From positions 14,673 to 78,672 of the forward strand of contig DLGE01000015.1 of the NCBI GenBank assembly GCA_002482535.1: DNA of 64,000 nt, read 5' to 3'. Positions 8,314 through 16,659 of this stretch are shown here, piece by piece (within the stretch, counting starts at the first letter, position 1; every line of letters starts with the position of its first letter). Under the pieces are notes generated by a model, which was given only the letters and a program-made list of their open reading frames with translations, was not told the origin of the DNA and did no database searches. This stretch comes from Peptococcaceae bacterium UBA7702. Lineage in GTDB: Bacteria; Bacillota; Dehalobacteriia; UBA7702. The translations under genes and the position numbers were made by a program.

Positions 8314-9504
8314 TTACGACAAAGACGTTTTCGCCCGCAATAACATCACCCAAGGTATGAGAGCCAAAATAAGGCAGGCAAAAAAGATCCAAAACAAGCC
8401 GTCGATGTAGTTGCCCCAAGAAAGCGTCGCCACCACCGTACCGACGGTGCCGATGATCGAGGTCACAAAGGACGTCAGGGCCGAGGCAGCACCGGTGGTA
8501 TCTTTGTGCTGGTTCAGCAGGAGCACCATACCGAGGGGCCGGGAAATCCCTTCGGCATAGGTGTAAGGCACAATGGCCAAAAACAGCAAAATCGGGCTAA
8601 GCTTGCCAAAAAGTCCCAGCCCCGCCGTGGAAAGGGCAAAAAGGATAAAACAAATATGCAGCTGTGCTTTGCCGGAAAGTTTCCGATCCAGGAATAGATA
8701 AACGAAGGGCGCGGAAAAGGAAATGACACAGATGCCGGCGTAAAAGAGACTGTAGTGCAGATAAGTCATGCCGAAATCGGTGATACAGATATAGGAACAG
8801 ACGGCGACAAAACCGAAGAAGGGTACGGCAAACAGGGAAATTATCGTCAGCAGCACGGAAAAATACTTGTCTTTGGCAACGTAGAGAAGACCTTTCATTG
8901 CCGGCAACAGGCCGCCGCAAACGCGGCGATTGGGCGGCAAGGTTTCCGGTAAGATGCAGGCAAGGGCAAAACTGACGGTGCCCAAAATGCCTAGAGTCGC
9001 CATAACCCAGCGCCAACCGGCGAACATCAGCACAAAAGAACCAAGAAACGGCGAGGCCACAGGGCCTAAAACGATCACCGATTGGATCACTGCCATGGCT
9101 TTCCGAAAAACGTCCTCCTCCAGATAATCCCTGACCATGGCCATGCCAACGGCGGAAATAAAACCGGCGCCGAAAGCGGCGCCGCCCCGACAGGCGATGA
9201 GAAACCACACATCTGTCGCCACGGCACAACCGTATCCAAACAGCGTAAAGATGCCGACGCCGAGAAGCATCAGCTTTTTTCGGCCGAAGCGGTCGCTCAA
9301 AGGGCCGCCAAAAAGGACACTCACCGCGGAAACGATAAAATAGATGGAAAGGGCCAAATTCAGGGTGGCTGCGGAAGTCTGAAAATAGGCTTTGATCTCG
9401 GGCTGGGCGGGCAAAAAGATATCACAGGCCATCCAGTCAACGGCGATGATAAAGATGATGATCGACACAAACCGGCTTTGCTTCATTTTTTGTTCCGTTT
9501 CCAT
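8314..9504 (-). CDS. MFS transporter, Bcr/CflA-type
   Basis: About 396-residue major facilitator protein with 12 predicted membrane segments. The first segment reads DWMACDIFLPAQPEIKAYF, close to the D-x-YLPA-P signature of Bcr/CflA drug or metabolite exporters, and the loop 2-3 motif GPLSDRFGRKKLM is intact. ATG at 9504 follows AGGGG. An AT-rich -10-like TAAAAT lies just upstream and a terminator (9593-9628) precedes it, so it is probably a separate unit rather than part of the demethylation operon. Substrate unknown. Confidence 0.85.
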   Translation of the reverse strand: METEQKMKQSRFVSIIIFIIAVDWMACDIFLPAQPEIKAYFQTSAATLNLALSIYFIVSAVSVLFGGPLSDRFGRKKLMLLGVGIFTLFGYGCAVATDVWFLIACRGGAAFGAGFISAVGMAMVRDYLEEDVFRKAMAVIQSVIVLGPVASPFLGSFVLMFAGWRWVMATLGILGTVSFALACILPETLPPNRRVCGGLLPAMKGLLYVAKDKYFSVLLTIISLFAVPFFGFVAVCSYICITDFGMTYLHYSLFYAGICVISFSAPFVYLFLDRKLSGKAQLHICFILFALSTAGLGLFGKLSPILLFLAIVPYTYAEGISRPLGMVLLLNQHKDTTGAASALTSFVTSIIGTVGTVVATLSWGNYIDGLFWIFFACLILALIPWVMLLRAKTSLS

Positions 9505-9592
9505 ACAACCCCTCATCTTTCCTAATATGGATATTTTAGCATAAAATATGAAAAAGCGCCATCCCCGGCGGACATAATCTTCACCAAAATCG

Positions 9593-9628
9593 GCGAAACC
9601 CTTCCGCAACAAAACGGAAGGGCTTCGC
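9593..9628 (-). terminator. terminator of the 16.3-9.7 kb demethylation operon
   Basis: Fourteen-base stem (GCGAAgCCCTTCCG with one G-U pair), eight-base loop, followed by CGATTTTGG on the minus strand and TTTT on the plus strand. Confidence 0.7.
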
Positions 9629-9678
9629 TTTTATGGAAGGTGGAGGTTAGGGTAAAACTGCAAATGGGTTTTATATGA

Positions 9679-10665
9679 TCAGAACATTTCCTTGCTCATG
9701 GCGTCAATCGCTTCGCTTATGGCATCATAGACGCCGTCGTAGATGCTGAAAGGAGCACCCTGAGTTTGGCAGGGGATCAGGTAATGCTTACCACAGCTTT
9801 CACAGGCCCAGCGCACCTCTTTGGCAATTTTCTCTTTCGTCCAGTTGGCCTCGTCAACCACAGTCTGATCGATCCCCGCCATGAAGGAGATCTGCCCGCC
9901 GTATTCCTTGATCAGCGCCGGCAGATCGTTGGATTTCGTCGCCCCCTGCCAGATATCGATTCCCATCTCGATCATATAGGGTACCAGCGTCACCGCGTAG
10001 GAGTCGGAATGATGGATGATCAATTGGAAACCGTTTTCTCGGTAGCAGCCGTAGAGTTTTTGATAGGGCTCTAAGAAGAATTCTTCGAACATTTTGGGGG
10101 AGATCAAAGTCGAGCGTTCCGAACCCCAGTCATCGTGATGAAACACCACGTCGGGGGCTAAGTGCTTGGCAACCTGCTGCAAATAGGCACATTCCCACTC
10201 AAGACAGAAATGGATGATCCCTTTCACTTCCTCGGGATATTGGTAAAAGGCCGTCAAGGCCTCTTCCATACCCATGAAACAATGGAGCAGTTCAAAGAGG
10301 CCGGGGAACATCATCGGCCCCACAAAAATCTCATTATGATCAAATTTGGCGTATTCCGCTTTGGCGGCTTCCCATAGCTCCGGGGCATAATCCAGAGGAG
10401 GGGCTTTGAGCACGTCACGCCACTGGCGGATATCCTTGATCAAGGTATGCTCGCCGTGAACCGGCAGCGCTCCCGGCGTGCCCTCGGGCCAACGCCAGGC
10501 CACCCCCCAATAATCCACGGTTTCTTCTCCCAACGTGAAAGGATAGGGATTGGTGGCGTTAAACGGATCCGCATAGGGGGTTTCCACAAATTCATATTGA
10601 TTGACAAAGCGGTCCGGGGCACCACCTTTGATGGTTTCCAGCAAATTTTGTTTTTTTGTTAGCAT
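9679..10665 (-). CDS. uroporphyrinogen decarboxylase-family protein (methyltransferase-like)
   Basis: 328 residues of the UROD fold, the family that includes MtaA/MtbA methylcobamide methyltransferases. It lies at the end of the operon with two MttB-family genes, so a methyl transfer role from corrinoid to an acceptor is possible. However, the zinc site of MtaA/MtbA (H-x-C plus a later C) is not intact: the chain reads IIHHSDSYA where HxC is expected, with C-x-x-C further on (CESCGKHYLIPC). It may therefore act differently or on another acceptor. It overlaps the upstream MFS gene by seven bases, which suggests translational coupling. It is not the haem enzyme HemE, judging by context and divergence. 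Confidence 0.8.
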   Translation of the reverse strand: MLTKKQNLLETIKGGAPDRFVNQYEFVETPYADPFNATNPYPFTLGEETVDYWGVAWRWPEGTPGALPVHGEHTLIKDIRQWRDVLKAPPLDYAPELWEAAKAEYAKFDHNEIFVGPMMFPGLFELLHCFMGMEEALTAFYQYPEEVKGIIHFCLEWECAYLQQVAKHLAPDVVFHHDDWGSERSTLISPKMFEEFFLEPYQKLYGCYRENGFQLIIHHSDSYAVTLVPYMIEMGIDIWQGATKSNDLPALIKEYGGQISFMAGIDQTVVDEANWTKEKIAKEVRWACESCGKHYLIPCQTQGAPFSIYDGVYDAISEAIDAMSKEMF

Positions 10666-11903
10666 CGCTGATTTCGTCCTCCTTTTTCCTTTTCCTTGAT
10701 CTCTATTTTACGTTCCCGATAACCTTTGACCAATGCCAATACCGCACAGCAAACGCTGAAGATTAATAACACAGAACAAACGGTGATCAGCTCCCCACCG
10801 CTAAGATAACGAATCAAGGTACCGAAATAAGTACAGAGGAACATTGCCGCTCCCAACACCGCCGAAGAAAGTGCCAAAGCGAAAGGAACTTGATCTTTCG
10901 GCACAATGACCGCCAGATGGGTTTGGTAATAGGACATGATCAACCCATTGCCAATTCCGAGGAAAATCATCCCCGCCGCAACCGTACCCACAGAAGGGAA
11001 AAATGCAAACAGAAAATAAGCGGCGGCAATCACTCCATGAATGATGCCGGGCAGCACCGGCTGGGATTTCGCGTACAATAAGCCAAAAAGCATACAAGCC
11101 CCAAAGGTGCCGAAGGTCATGATCGTCGTCATCACACCGGTTAGGGCAGAACCGCCGATGCCGGTTTCACCGATGTAGAGGGCAATTTCATAGTACATCA
11201 CACAGATGATCAATTCCCCGCAAAAGTAGGATAGATACATGGTCCAAATTTTTTTCCAGGGTATTTTCCCTTTCGCACAGGCAACGGCAGCCGCCGTTGC
11301 CTGTGGGTCTGTCCTCGACGATATGGTATTCCCAGGCAAAAACAGGATCAACAACAGGATAATGGGGAAAACAAGCCAATAAATCCTGAATACATATTCC
11401 CACTGTACCGTCACGATGATACCGGAAATAAAGCTGACCGCGGCGCCAACAGCGGACATACCGCCATTCCAAATTCCCATCATCGTTCCCAACTTCTTTT
11501 CATCAGGAAACAGATCGGCGATGATCGCCATAGAGGCCGGCGGCACAATACCCAAGGCGACGCCAACCACGGCCCGCATCGCGGCCATATAGACGGCATT
11601 TTCCACGGCAATGCCGAAAACAGCGCCAACGGTAAAGAACCCCATACCGATCAGAAGCATGGTCTTTTTGCCGGTCACGTTCATCAGCTTGCCGACAAAG
11701 GGGGCCACAAAAATCGCGATCAGGGCCGGGCCGGAGAGGATAAAGTTCAAAACTCCCACATGCACCCCGGCAAAATGCCCATAGATGGCGCCAGCGGCGG
11801 GAATGATCACCAGATCGCCCATGGGCACGATGGTGGCAAGAACCAATGCGGCCAGCGCCATTATTTTCCTGCCGGAATCAAAGGTTTTATCACTGTTTTC
11901 CAT
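10659..11903 (-). CDS. MFS transporter paired with MttB-family gene
   Basis: 414-residue major facilitator protein with 12 predicted segments; PMGDLVIIPAAGAIYGHFA in the first segment and a repeated GIWNGGMSAVGA half-domain motif. It is a paralogue of 13467-14669 (shared FILSGPALIA, DEKKLGTMMGIWN, YYQTHLAVIVPK). Both follow an MttB-family gene in the same operon, implying substrate import for that enzyme. Its ribosome site AAGGG is separated from the ATG by a hairpin (11915-11935), as in its paralogue. An internal ATG (residue 15) with AGGA upstream is an alternative start. Confidence 0.86.
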   Translation of the reverse strand: MENSDKTFDSGRKIMALAALVLATIVPMGDLVIIPAAGAIYGHFAGVHVGVLNFILSGPALIAIFVAPFVGKLMNVTGKKTMLLIGMGFFTVGAVFGIAVENAVYMAAMRAVVGVALGIVPPASMAIIADLFPDEKKLGTMMGIWNGGMSAVGAAVSFISGIIVTVQWEYVFRIYWLVFPIILLLILFLPGNTISSRTDPQATAAAVACAKGKIPWKKIWTMYLSYFCGELIICVMYYEIALYIGETGIGGSALTGVMTTIMTFGTFGACMLFGLLYAKSQPVLPGIIHGVIAAAYFLFAFFPSVGTVAAGMIFLGIGNGLIMSYYQTHLAVIVPKDQVPFALALSSAVLGAAMFLCTYFGTLIRYLSGGELITVCSVLLIFSVCCAVLALVKGYRERKIEIKEKEKGGRNQRC

Positions 11904-11914
11904 GATTTGATTTC

Positions 11915-11935
11915 GTGATACGCCACCCGCATCAC
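11915..11935 (-). promoter_or_regulatory. hairpin between Shine-Dalgarno and ATG of MFS gene
   Basis: Stem GTGATGCG / CGTATCAC (one G-U pair), loop of five. AAGGG lies just 5' and the ATG 11 bases 3'. The same layout with different stem bases occurs at 14681-14700. Confidence 0.5.
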
Positions 11936-11974
11936 ATCCCTTTCTGCTAAGGCGAGAAGATCAGCTTGCCCGCT

Positions 11975-13417
11975 TCAGCGGATACCACGGCGTTTTTCCG
12001 CCACGGCGATGATTTCATCCAGCTTCGCGCTGACCTCGGCAGGTAGCGGTTCCACGATACCCCGCTCAATGATGGCTTTTACTTTTTCATTGGCGCGGGT
12101 GAAGAAATCCTTTTTGCCCTCGGCTTTCCAGGTTTCATAATTTACCCGGATGAAATCTTGGGGCACCCAGTTTTCACGGAAATGATTCAGGGTATGCTCT
12201 TCGGCGAGGAAATTACCGCTGGGACCGACATGGTCGATGACATCCACCGCCAAAGTTTCCGTATTCACCTCAAAACCACCCTGAACGTGGCGGAGCAGAT
12301 CGATGACTTCATTGCCGAACACCAGCGCTTCCAGAGAAGAAGACATGGCGCCTTCCAGATAGCCAATAAAGAAATTGAGGTTTGCACCGGACAGCATCCC
12401 GGTATAAAGCTGGGTGCTGATATCCGCCGCCGCCTGTTGGTCGAAGGCGGGAGAATCTGTCGTCCCGAAATGGCAGGCGTAAGGGAGATCAAGATAACGG
12501 TAGAGATCGCCGGAAGCGGCGGAACCCAGCATCATTTCCGGACTGGTCTGGGCAAAGGCCATGGTACGCAAATCCATATAGTCAACGAAACAAGCGCCTA
12601 AGAAGGGGCAGCCCTTATTGATCAGCTGGGAAAGCACCAACCCTACGAAGGAATCGGCCAGGCCAATCACACAAGCACCAGCCAACGTCACCGGGGCGGA
12701 AGCGCCGACCATGGGCCCACAGACGTAGGGCGTGGGCACGCCATAGCGGAACATGGCCATCATCTTATCCATCACTTCCTCGGCATGGGCCAAGGGCGGC
12801 GAAGGAGAACCTCCGGCAATGATGAAGGGTTTTTTAATGAGTTGATCCATGCCGCCGGCGACGGTGGCACACATTTGCATTTCATCTTCAAAGCCGTCGG
12901 CGTCGAAATTCCAGAGCAAGATCGGTTTGGTCGTGGTGGCCAACAACTCTCTTAATTCGTAAAGGTCTGCCACGGTGGGGTCGCAATCGACGATATAAGC
13001 GAGACCGGAAGCCACATCGATATTGGGCAGAGCGTCGATGACGAGGCCGGCATCACGAACATCCTTTGTCACCGTCAACCGGCGTTCCCCGGTTTCGGAA
13101 TCGACACGGTAGAGATTGAGCAAGCCGGCTACATAGTAGCTTTGAAAGCTGTGAGCGTCCAGGGTAAAGGCCTTGTTGCCTTTTCTGTCGTAAATATTCA
13201 CCGCCGAGGGCGCCGTAGCCAGGCAGTCCTTCATCAGCCAGGCGGGAATTCTGACCCGGATACCGTCCACGCCACAGCCGGCGTCCCGCAAAATAGCGAG
13301 AGCCTTTTCGTTATGAATATCACAGCCCGTTTTTTCCAACACGGTCATGGCGGCATCGACGATATCCCGGCATTGTTCTTCGTTTAAAACTTGAAATTTG
13401 ATCTGATTCTGATTCAT
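11975..13417 (-). CDS. MttB-superfamily methyltransferase, non-pyrrolysine
   Basis: About 480 residues, MttB superfamily, predicted corrinoid methyltransferase of a quaternary amine or betaine (family knowledge: non-Pyl members such as glycine betaine MtgB). At the Pyl position it reads HFGTTDSPAFDQQAA, one residue shorter than true MttB. Closest relative in the window is 14820-16271 (HLGATDSPVFDQQAA; both share DAGC-VDG-RV-IP and GPNGNFLAEEHTLNHF-like stretches). ATG at 13417 follows AAAGGGGG; the longer reading lacks a ribosome site. Followed by its MFS partner. Confidence 0.88.
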   Translation of the reverse strand: MNQNQIKFQVLNEEQCRDIVDAAMTVLEKTGCDIHNEKALAILRDAGCGVDGIRVRIPAWLMKDCLATAPSAVNIYDRKGNKAFTLDAHSFQSYYVAGLLNLYRVDSETGERRLTVTKDVRDAGLVIDALPNIDVASGLAYIVDCDPTVADLYELRELLATTTKPILLWNFDADGFEDEMQMCATVAGGMDQLIKKPFIIAGGSPSPPLAHAEEVMDKMMAMFRYGVPTPYVCGPMVGASAPVTLAGACVIGLADSFVGLVLSQLINKGCPFLGACFVDYMDLRTMAFAQTSPEMMLGSAASGDLYRYLDLPYACHFGTTDSPAFDQQAAADISTQLYTGMLSGANLNFFIGYLEGAMSSSLEALVFGNEVIDLLRHVQGGFEVNTETLAVDVIDHVGPSGNFLAEEHTLNHFRENWVPQDFIRVNYETWKAEGKKDFFTRANEKVKAIIERGIVEPLPAEVSAKLDEIIAVAEKRRGIR

Positions 13418-13466
13418 GTTATCCCCCTTTGTTGAAGTGAATGGAGTCATCCGGTTTGCAAAAATC

Positions 13467-14669
13467 TTATTTCACCGTATCCTTTAAGTGCCGCAGCAAG
13501 GCGGGAATCATCATCACCACACAAACGATGGCCAGGACAAGACAGACAAAAGTCACAGTGCCCGGACCGACGCCGTGGAGGAAGGTAAAGACATAGGTGG
13601 TGAGAAACATCGCCATTCCCAAAACGGATGAGGAAAGGCTCAAAGCGAAAGGCGCCTGGCTTTTCGGGACGATGATCGCAATATGGCTTTGATAATAGGC
13701 CATCATCAAGCCGTTGGCAAGGCCGTTTAAGGCCATACCGGCGACGGCCCCGGGGACAGTGGGAATCAGGGCGAAACAGAAATAGGCCAGGGCAATGATG
13801 AAAAACATCGCGAAGGGCAAGAATTTGCGCACCACGGGTTTTGCGAACAGCGCCCCAAAAATCATGCAGGCCACAAAGGTAGTGGCGGTCATCACCGTGG
13901 CCAAGGTTCCGGCCAGGGCAGCGCTGCCGATGGAAAGCTCCGCGAGATAGATGGCAATCACGTAGTAGATCACGCAGATCACGAGTTCCCCGATAAAATA
14001 GCCGAATAAATCGAAGGACAGCTGATTCCAGGGCATCTTTTCTTTTTTGACAGACACGTCGGCTGCCGCTGCCGCTGTTCCCTCTGCTCTGGCTGCCTCA
14101 TATGGCGTCCGTTTCGGCATGGCGAAAATCAGGATCACCAGGATCGGCACGGCGACCCAGAACAGTTCAAAGACGGCTTTCCACTGGGTGGCGGCAACGA
14201 TACCGGCGGTGATACCGACCACCGCGCCGACCGTGGACATGCCAGCGTTCCAGATTCCCATCATGGTACCCAGCTGTTTTTCATCGGTGAAGACATCATT
14301 CAATATCGCCATGCAGCAGGGGGCCACGATCCCCACGGCAGCGCCGACGATACAGCGCATTGCCACCATATAGTAGACATTCTCCACGGCGATGCCGAGA
14401 ATGCCGCCAATACCAAAGAGAACGACACCGATCATCAACAGAAACTTTTTTCGAATCACACTCATCAGTTTTCCGGCGATGGGGGCCACAATCAGGGCGA
14501 TCAGGGCCGGGCCGGAAAGAATGAAGTTCAGCGCCGAGACATTGGCGTCGGCAAAATGTCCATACATCGAACCTGCCGCGGGAATGATGAAGAGATCCGC
14601 CATGGGCACGAAGGTGGCCATAATCAGGGCAAACATCAACGCGACTTTTCTTCCTTTGCTTAATTCCAT
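13467..14669 (-). CDS. MFS transporter paired with MttB-family gene
   Basis: 400-residue major facilitator protein, paralogue of 10659-11903 (PMADLFIIPAAGSMYGHFA, LNFILSGPALIA, GTMMGIWNAGMSTVGA). It sits between two MttB-family genes, 50 bases before the second. Probably imports the methylated substrate of the operon. No ribosome site directly precedes ATG 14669; AAAGGGGAAC lies on the other side of hairpin 14681-14700, and TGA-TAA stops stand just upstream in frame, so no longer start exists. Confidence 0.86.
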   Translation of the reverse strand: MELSKGRKVALMFALIMATFVPMADLFIIPAAGSMYGHFADANVSALNFILSGPALIALIVAPIAGKLMSVIRKKFLLMIGVVLFGIGGILGIAVENVYYMVAMRCIVGAAVGIVAPCCMAILNDVFTDEKQLGTMMGIWNAGMSTVGAVVGITAGIVAATQWKAVFELFWVAVPILVILIFAMPKRTPYEAARAEGTAAAAADVSVKKEKMPWNQLSFDLFGYFIGELVICVIYYVIAIYLAELSIGSAALAGTLATVMTATTFVACMIFGALFAKPVVRKFLPFAMFFIIALAYFCFALIPTVPGAVAGMALNGLANGLMMAYYQSHIAIIVPKSQAPFALSLSSSVLGMAMFLTTYVFTFLHGVGPGTVTFVCLVLAIVCVVMMIPALLRHLKDTVK

Positions 14670-14680
14670 GTTTTATCACA

Positions 14681-14700
14681 GTGACAGCATCCGCTGTCAC
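14681..14700 (-). promoter_or_regulatory. hairpin between Shine-Dalgarno and ATG of MFS gene
   Basis: Perfect eight-base stem GTGACAGC / GCTGTCAC with a four-base loop. AAAGGGG is 5' of it and ATG 14669 is 11 bases 3'. Four of the eight pairs differ from the hairpin at 11915-11935, and pairing is kept in both. Confidence 0.55.
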
Positions 14701-14819
14701 GTTCCCCTTTCTCTCTTTTTTAAGGAATTGCTTTCAATCATCAAAGAAATGAATCAAGCCTTACAGGCAATTCCTCTACTTCGAGGGAGAAGAGTTCTCC
14801 CCCGGAGTATTTTTGTCTA

Positions 14820-16271
14820 TTACTGATAAACCTTCTCGGCTTTGGCCACAATCGCGTCCATTTCTTTGATGACTTCAGCGTTGAGGGGTTTTTCAGGCCC
14901 TTGTTCCAAAATTTCTTTGACCTTGACTTTGTAACGTTCGTTGAGATCTTTGCCACCGGCATCCTGCCATTTATCATAACTGGTACGGATCATGGTGTCA
15001 GGCATCCAGCTTTCCTTGAAATGGTTCAAGGTATGTTCTTCGGCAAGGAAATTACCGTTGGGGCCAACCTGATGGATCACCTCTTCCGCCAGAGTGTCTT
15101 CGTTGACCACGATCCCCGCGGTAATTGATTTCAGATAACCAAGGGCTTCATTGCAGAACATCAGCGTCGCCAAAGAGGAGGACATCGCCGTTTCCAGATA
15201 ACCGCTGAAGAAATTGAGGTTGGCACCGCCGAGGAGACCGGCAAAGAGCTGGACGCCGATGTCAAAAGCAGCCTGCTGATCGAAGACCGGGGAATCCGTA
15301 GCGCCAAGGTGAACGGCAAAGGGAAGGTTAAGATACTTGAAGATATCGCAGCCGCCCAAAGCGCCGATGGTGTATTCCGGTGAGGACATGGTAAAGGACA
15401 TGGTTCTCATATCGAGAAGATCGAGGAATTCCGTGGCAATAAAGGGGCAACCCTCCTTTTTCAGCTGAGACAGCACCAGACCCACCAAAGTTTCGCAAAG
15501 CCCCTGAACCAGGGAGCCTGCGACCGTACGGGGAGAAGTGCCCCCCATCATCGTCGCGGCGACGTAGGGAGACGGTAGCCCCAATTCAAACATGTAAAGC
15601 ATCTTATCCATGGTATCTTCGGCATGAGAAAGGGGGACGGAGGCGGCGCCGCCGGCGATGATGAAGGGTTTTTCCAGAAACTTATCGAGGCCGCCGGCGA
15701 CAGCCGCGCAGAGATCTACCTGGGTTTTCAAACTTTCCCTGGTAAAATTCCAGACAATCTGCGGTTTCGTCGTTGCTTCCAGCAGCATTCTCGTTTCATA
15801 GACGTCAGCCATCTGGGGAGTGCAGTCAGAAATACAGCTTAAGCCGCAGGCGACGTTGATGTTGGAGAGCTTCTGGGCAACAAGACCGGCTTCATAAGCA
15901 TCTTTTTTGACCGTCAAACGCTTTTCCCCGGTTTCCATATCGATGCGGTACTGATTTTCCATCCCCATAACAGTATGGAAATTGCCACTTCTGGCACTAA
16001 GCCGGCAGGCAACTTCCCCTTCCCTGTCGTAGATCATGATCTGTTTGGGGGCCGTGGTCATGGCCTTCTGAATCACATAGGTGGGGATCTTCACGCGGAC
16101 ACCGTCCACACTGCAACCGGCGTCTTTCAATAATTTCAGGGCTTCGGCGTGATGGACGTTGCAGCCGGTTCTTTCCAAAACACGGAAAGCGGTTTCGATG
16201 ATCTGCGCACATTGATTTTCCGTCAACACTTTTAACTGTAAACTCTGGCTTTCGACCGTATTTGCTTTCAT
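14820..16271 (-). CDS. MttB-superfamily methyltransferase, non-pyrrolysine
   Basis: About 483 residues, MttB superfamily. At the Pyl position it reads VHLGATDSPVFDQQAA. Paralogue of 11975-13417, with which it shares an operon. ATG at 16271 is chosen: AAAGGAG lies nine bases upstream, and the 67-codon upstream extension runs through the sigma-54 promoter at 16335-16350, so it cannot be translated from that transcript. First gene of the operon, facing a divergent activator. Predicted to demethylate a betaine-type compound onto a corrinoid protein encoded elsewhere. Confidence 0.88.
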   Translation of the reverse strand: MKANTVESQSLQLKVLTENQCAQIIETAFRVLERTGCNVHHAEALKLLKDAGCSVDGVRVKIPTYVIQKAMTTAPKQIMIYDREGEVACRLSARSGNFHTVMGMENQYRIDMETGEKRLTVKKDAYEAGLVAQKLSNINVACGLSCISDCTPQMADVYETRMLLEATTKPQIVWNFTRESLKTQVDLCAAVAGGLDKFLEKPFIIAGGAASVPLSHAEDTMDKMLYMFELGLPSPYVAATMMGGTSPRTVAGSLVQGLCETLVGLVLSQLKKEGCPFIATEFLDLLDMRTMSFTMSSPEYTIGALGGCDIFKYLNLPFAVHLGATDSPVFDQQAAFDIGVQLFAGLLGGANLNFFSGYLETAMSSSLATLMFCNEALGYLKSITAGIVVNEDTLAEEVIHQVGPNGNFLAEEHTLNHFKESWMPDTMIRTSYDKWQDAGGKDLNERYKVKVKEILEQGPEKPLNAEVIKEMDAIVAKAEKVYQ

Positions 16272-16334
16272 AATGAATAACTCCTTTGGATTTGATGATT
16301 GCGTCTCGGGATCTGTAGCTACACCGTCTGATAT

Positions 16335-16350
16335 TGCAAATGCTGTGCCA
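16335..16350 (-). promoter_or_regulatory. sigma-54 promoter of the MttB-MFS-MttB-MFS-UROD operon
   Basis: Minus strand TGGCAC, five bases, TTGCA; about 64 bases before ATG 16271. Confidence 0.87.
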
Positions 16351-16506
16351 AGGAGAAGCAAAACCCTTTTAACTGGCATTGCTTTTACAAGCACCTTTTT
16401 ATAGAGGGCGGGTAAAAACCGATAAGTGTAATGAAATATGACACAGACCTTTGGCTGCCGCCGCTGGAGCAAGGACTTTATCGCAAATATCTTGCCGTAA
16501 TTTAAT

Positions 16507-16529
16507 ATTACATGTAATCACTAATTACA
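16507..16529. promoter_or_regulatory. ATTACA/TGTAAT dyads, candidate activator site
   Basis: A perfect 12-base palindrome ATTACATGTAAT is followed five bases later by another ATTACA, so the second half also pairs with it. It lies about 160 bases upstream of the -24 element, between the operon and the divergent activator gene. Confidence 0.45.
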
Positions 16530-16659
16530 GATTTGATCAAAAAATTAAACATGTCCTATTTCTGCAGAAAATAAATCACCTGTATATCAAGATACATATT
16601 GTCTTTTCCGCCAATAGCGTATAAAATGTTGCCATACAGAGAATGAGGTTGATTGCAAT

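Noticed and set aside
9679..10665. HemE uroporphyrinogen decarboxylase of haem synthesis
   Set aside because: Sequence is far from HemE and the gene is in a demethylation operon.
16272..16472. N-terminal extension of the MttB-family gene 14820-16271
   Set aside because: It runs across the sigma-54 promoter at 16335-16350, and a good ribosome site precedes ATG 16271.
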